Assembly (NCBI RefSeq): GCF_963576675.1
Contig: NC_088914.1
Coordinates: forward strand, 14,859,001 to 14,923,000
Direction: 5' to 3'
Length of the DNA: 64,000 nucleotides
DNA from: Euphorbia lathyris
Taxonomy: Eukaryota > Streptophyta > Magnoliopsida > Malpighiales > Euphorbiaceae
Position numbers and translations under genes: made by a program. How positions within the stretch are numbered: position 1 is the first letter of the stretch; each line of letters begins with the position of its first letter. Below, piece by piece: positions 61,128 through 64,000 of the stretch. The notes beneath the pieces are model-generated. The model ran no database searches and was not told the DNA's origin. It was given only the letters and a program-made list of their open reading frames with translations.

Positions 61128-61140
61128 AACTTCCTCGCAC
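61128..61140 (-). promoter_or_regulatory. Polypurine tract of the Athila-like element
   Basis: Minus strand GTGCGAGGAAGTT directly before the LTR start TGATAGG. Confidence 0.6.
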
Positions 61141-62700
61141 TTAAAACTTTACTTGTCCCCAAGTAAACTAAAAACTAAACCCGCAATCACAAGCAAGCTA
61201 GAAAACCTCCTGGTTTGACTAGGTGCTTGACACAATCTCGAGCATCTGTAATTACATGCATTCGGAAATACAAAGTAGAGACACGATATCCAAAAGCCGC
61301 ATTTCAATTATCACAGGTCATATGTTTAAGAAAAAGGACACATGTTCAATTAAACGAGCTTAAGGGGATAGTTAAATAAAACACCTCACCATAGGTAGTT
61401 CACTCAATTCACACAATTTTGGTGGCTAAAGTGTTTACTCTCGGCTTATGTTCTTGCTTAGGATTACGTTGATTTTGCACGTTCATCCGAGTTCCTCTAT
61501 TATGCTATATGACTCCGATGATATCAAAAACAGCCTCGAATTGGGGTTGTAATGTGGTTAGAGGGTTAAAGGTACAACAAGGGTTAGAAGTTCTAGCGCT
61601 AGAAAAACAAAGTTTAAAATGGCTTTAGCAAATTGTGAAGTGATTGAGCTTTTTATTCACATATATTTTTTTCTCAGACGTTCTAATTTTAAGAACTGGG
61701 AGATAGAGTTCTCCCTTTTTTTCTGTTCGTCTCTTTTCTTTTCCTTTTCTGTTTTTTTTTTTCTTTTGGATAGTAATGCTCATTCACTTCTTAGCCTTTT
61801 GGCTTGCTACTATGATGCCATAAACAAAGATAAAGCGCTAGAATAAAACAAAGGCTCAATGTGAGCTTTGCAAAAACTCGGGTTAAGTAACAAACCAAGT
61901 GATGGTTTGCAAAAATTGGGTTAGAACGAAAGAAAAATCTACAAGATGCAAAATACAGGCTCAAAGGGGCTTCCTAAAGTGGATGAAAAAGAGAAAATAA
62001 GGTAAAGAAAATGTTAATTCTAATGAGGCTGATTCATCGTTTAACATCTCAAATCATCGCATGTAGGTTCAACTCAGTATTAGGTGCAAAATCTGTAATC
62101 TTTCTACAAGTCAAAGCATTCACACAAAAATGTCAAGAAAAAGAGCTTTTTGATGTTCGCTCTTGGGCTCAAATTCAACTCACAGTTCTTGGGTTTCAAA
62201 TTTGTGCTTACTAGTTCTCCCCAAACTCAAGTTTAATATCACATGCCTTCAATTCTTAAGTTATCTACCTAAGTAATGATTTTAGCATTTCTTCAAAAGT
62301 AGGGTCTAAATGCAAACTTTAGCTCATGCTTTTACAGATACAGGGATTGTGTCCTACACCTAAACTAGTTGTCATGCAATTTTAGATTCGGTTCCCAGCC
62401 CTCAGAAACAAATAACGAAGTTTAGATTCGAAGGAGGTTCACGATTTTAGGTCCTAAACATGCAAAAACATAAATAAAACCCGAAAGCGTTAAACTAAAC
62501 TAGACACGACGCAACAAAAATTTAAAAATTATACAAATTTTTGTAAGTTTGTCTACCCCTCCTCCTCACACTTAAATCATGCAATAAGTTCCAACATTGC
62601 ATATAAAACAATAAAACACATGTGAAAGAAGTTAGGGTGGAGAAGACAACTTACTAACCAAAGTTAATTAAAAAGAAAAACAAACCTATAAAAAGTTTAA
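61141..62700 (-). other. 3' untranslated DNA of the Athila-like element
   Basis: Non-coding on both strands. The minus-strand text GGGGACAAGTAAAGTTTTAAG just before the polypurine tract is typical of this element class. A T-rich tract (~61720-61770) produces a spurious frame at 61619-61846. Confidence 0.55.
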
Positions 62701-62704
62701 TCCA

Positions 62705-63683
62705 AACTTGGGTTGCCTCCCAAGAAGCGTTACTTTTATAGTCGGTTAGCTCGACATAGAGTTCATTCCTAAGTAGAAGCTTCTATCCGCATTAGGAAAT
62801 CGAATTCCTTAACAAATAATCCGTACCTACAAAACGGATTAGGGGCCTCAAATAAGTTTAATGAAAATAAACGGCCAAAATTAAACATATTATGAAAAAA
62901 TTTGGTTTGCTCCCTTTTGGATTCTCTTGGTAGGTCGAAGAGAGTGAAAACTTCTGAGTATGAAGCAAACCTAAACTTTTCTAACTTTTGAGGAAAAGGT
63001 AGTTGAGATACGCAAGTTTTGATTTGATCTTTTATCTCTTTCGCATGATTTAGAATTTCAGATTTTGAACCGGGGTTGCTTACCGCTTCCGGTTCCTCAC
63101 TTACCTTGAGTGATGCATGTGACAGTGGACTTGGTGCTACCTTTTTGTCATTCCTCAAAGAGATGGCTTGAGCTTATTCCCTTTGTGGGATTTCTATGTT
63201 TTCCTTTATGCTTGGGAGAGCATCTCGGGATTGCTCTTGCATCTCATGGTTTATTTGAGCCAATTGGTTGCTCAAGTCCTTGCAAACCTCCTCATTGATT
63301 GTAAGTCGGGCTGATATTCCTTTCAAAAGGGATAGCACCTCATCTTGTGAACTAGAGGGTAGTGGAGAAACTTGGCTTGCTTGTTCGAAGGAAACACTCC
63401 CAATTCGTTTTCCCTGTGCTCATTAACAAACCTATTTGGAGGCCTCAACATGTTAGGGTTCCCGTAGGATAGATTTGAGTGTTGAGGTCTCCTCCAATCA
63501 CTACTATAAAAGCGGTAAGAATTGGGGTTAGAATTATACCTTTGGTGATTACCCACAAAACTTACACTTCCATTGGTGTTGAGGCTCAGTTTCACCATCA
63601 AGATATCCATTTTCTTATTTAACTCGGCCATAGAGGGATTGGGAGCCTCATTCTCCAGGGCATGAATGTATTGTCTTGATGGG
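62705..63683 (-). pseudogene. Gag-like coding relic of an Athila-like non-autonomous element
   Basis: Minus strand. ~63665-63325 encodes a Gag C-terminal segment (RQYIHALENEAPNPSMAELN, then repeated Asn/Tyr/Trp motifs such as SSDWRRPQHSNLSYGNPN). A frame change near 63360 and one stop near 63165 lead into a second open part, 63158-62769 (KVSEEPEAVSNPGSKSE ... LFDLPRESK ... NLFEAPNPFCRYGLFV). Downstream, GCTTCTTGGGAGGCAACCCA at ~62715 is the conserved SWEATQ text seen at the end of Athila-like coding regions. No protease, RT, RNase H or integrase lies between, so the element lacks pol. The 5' side is cut by the LTR at 63684. Confidence 0.6.
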
Positions 63684-64000
63684 TGTTAAGCCCAAAATAT
63701 ACCTAAAATATCATCGTTAAATACATCAATATTGCTACGAATTTATGCTATTTATAACTGTTTAGGAAGCTTTTACTCTCGAATATGTTTCTTTCTTGTA
63801 AGGTACATAAATATTTGGTAAAATCCAAATAGGAGTAAAAAGAGCTCAAAAATAGAAGAAAAGCCATACAAAAGGAGTCGAAGACGACGAAAATTAATAA
63901 CGCCAAGTCGAGGACACGAACGAGAGCCGAAGAGGTGAAAAACGCTCCGTGCCGCGACCGCGGCCCCAATATTCACGGTCGCGACATGCGTCCCTCAGCC
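63684..64000. mobile_element. Start of another LTR element inserted in the Athila-like gag (runs off the window)
   Basis: On the plus strand the gag text stops and TGTTAAGCCCAAAATATACC begins at 63684, with unrelated DNA to the window end. TG at the junction and CA on the other strand fit an LTR edge. It contains GCGACCGCGG and CGGTCGCGAC, which are mutually inverted (63952-63986). The far end and target duplication lie outside. Confidence 0.4.

Overview
The window is flowering-plant nuclear DNA, most likely from a eudicot. The evidence is nested Tat/Ogre-type Ty3/gypsy retrotransposons, L1-type LINE 3' ends, hAT-like, Mutator-like and Stowaway MITEs, and a four-exon legumin-type (11S globulin) seed-storage gene. 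No rRNA, tRNA, CRISPR or bacterial features are visible. Apart from the broken legumin gene and a captured host exon, every coding stretch belongs to a mobile element.

Layout. 1-1063: 3' end of a LINE. 1850-4740: a non-autonomous element with ~120-bp inverted repeats, carrying an LTR-like insertion. 4960-7616: hAT-like MITEs, including one near-perfect foldback and one MITE inside another. 7874-38378: a ~30.5-kb composite. Its outer shell is a Tat-lineage LTR retrotransposon with 509-bp LTRs. Inside the outer gag sits a complete ~20.6-kb Ogre-like element (8940-29584, 3.0-kb LTRs), bounded by an exact ACAGC target duplication. 38400-43052: duplicated AT-rich DNA, a MITE, and a legumin-like pseudogene. 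43430-54900: MITEs, a minus-strand LINE, a gag relic, a Stowaway MITE and a solo-LTR candidate, mostly without genes. 54890-57415: an LTR-like fragment, then a very long inverted repeat (arms ~0.95 kb) carrying the first exon of a host gene twice, head to head. 58160-64000: LTR-like termini and a minus-strand Athila-like gypsy derivative, itself cut by another LTR at the window edge.

How the parts work together. Both Tat-lineage elements encode gag-protease-RT-RNase H-second RNase H-integrase on the plus strand. Both also carry an unrelated, intron-containing antisense gene between pol and the 3' LTR. In the Ogre-like element this is a six-exon plant-mobile-domain (PMD) gene whose frame stays open across all exons, with its own TATA box and an intron full of G-box motifs. 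In the outer element it is a Transposase_28-like coiled-coil gene that is broken. The Ogre-like polyprotein has an unusual string of four gag-like modules. Its LTR has a tandem array of ~22-bp palindromes directly upstream of the TATA box, an arrangement paralleled by a 23-bp GC-rich array in the Athila-like LTR. These are the best candidates for undescribed biology here.
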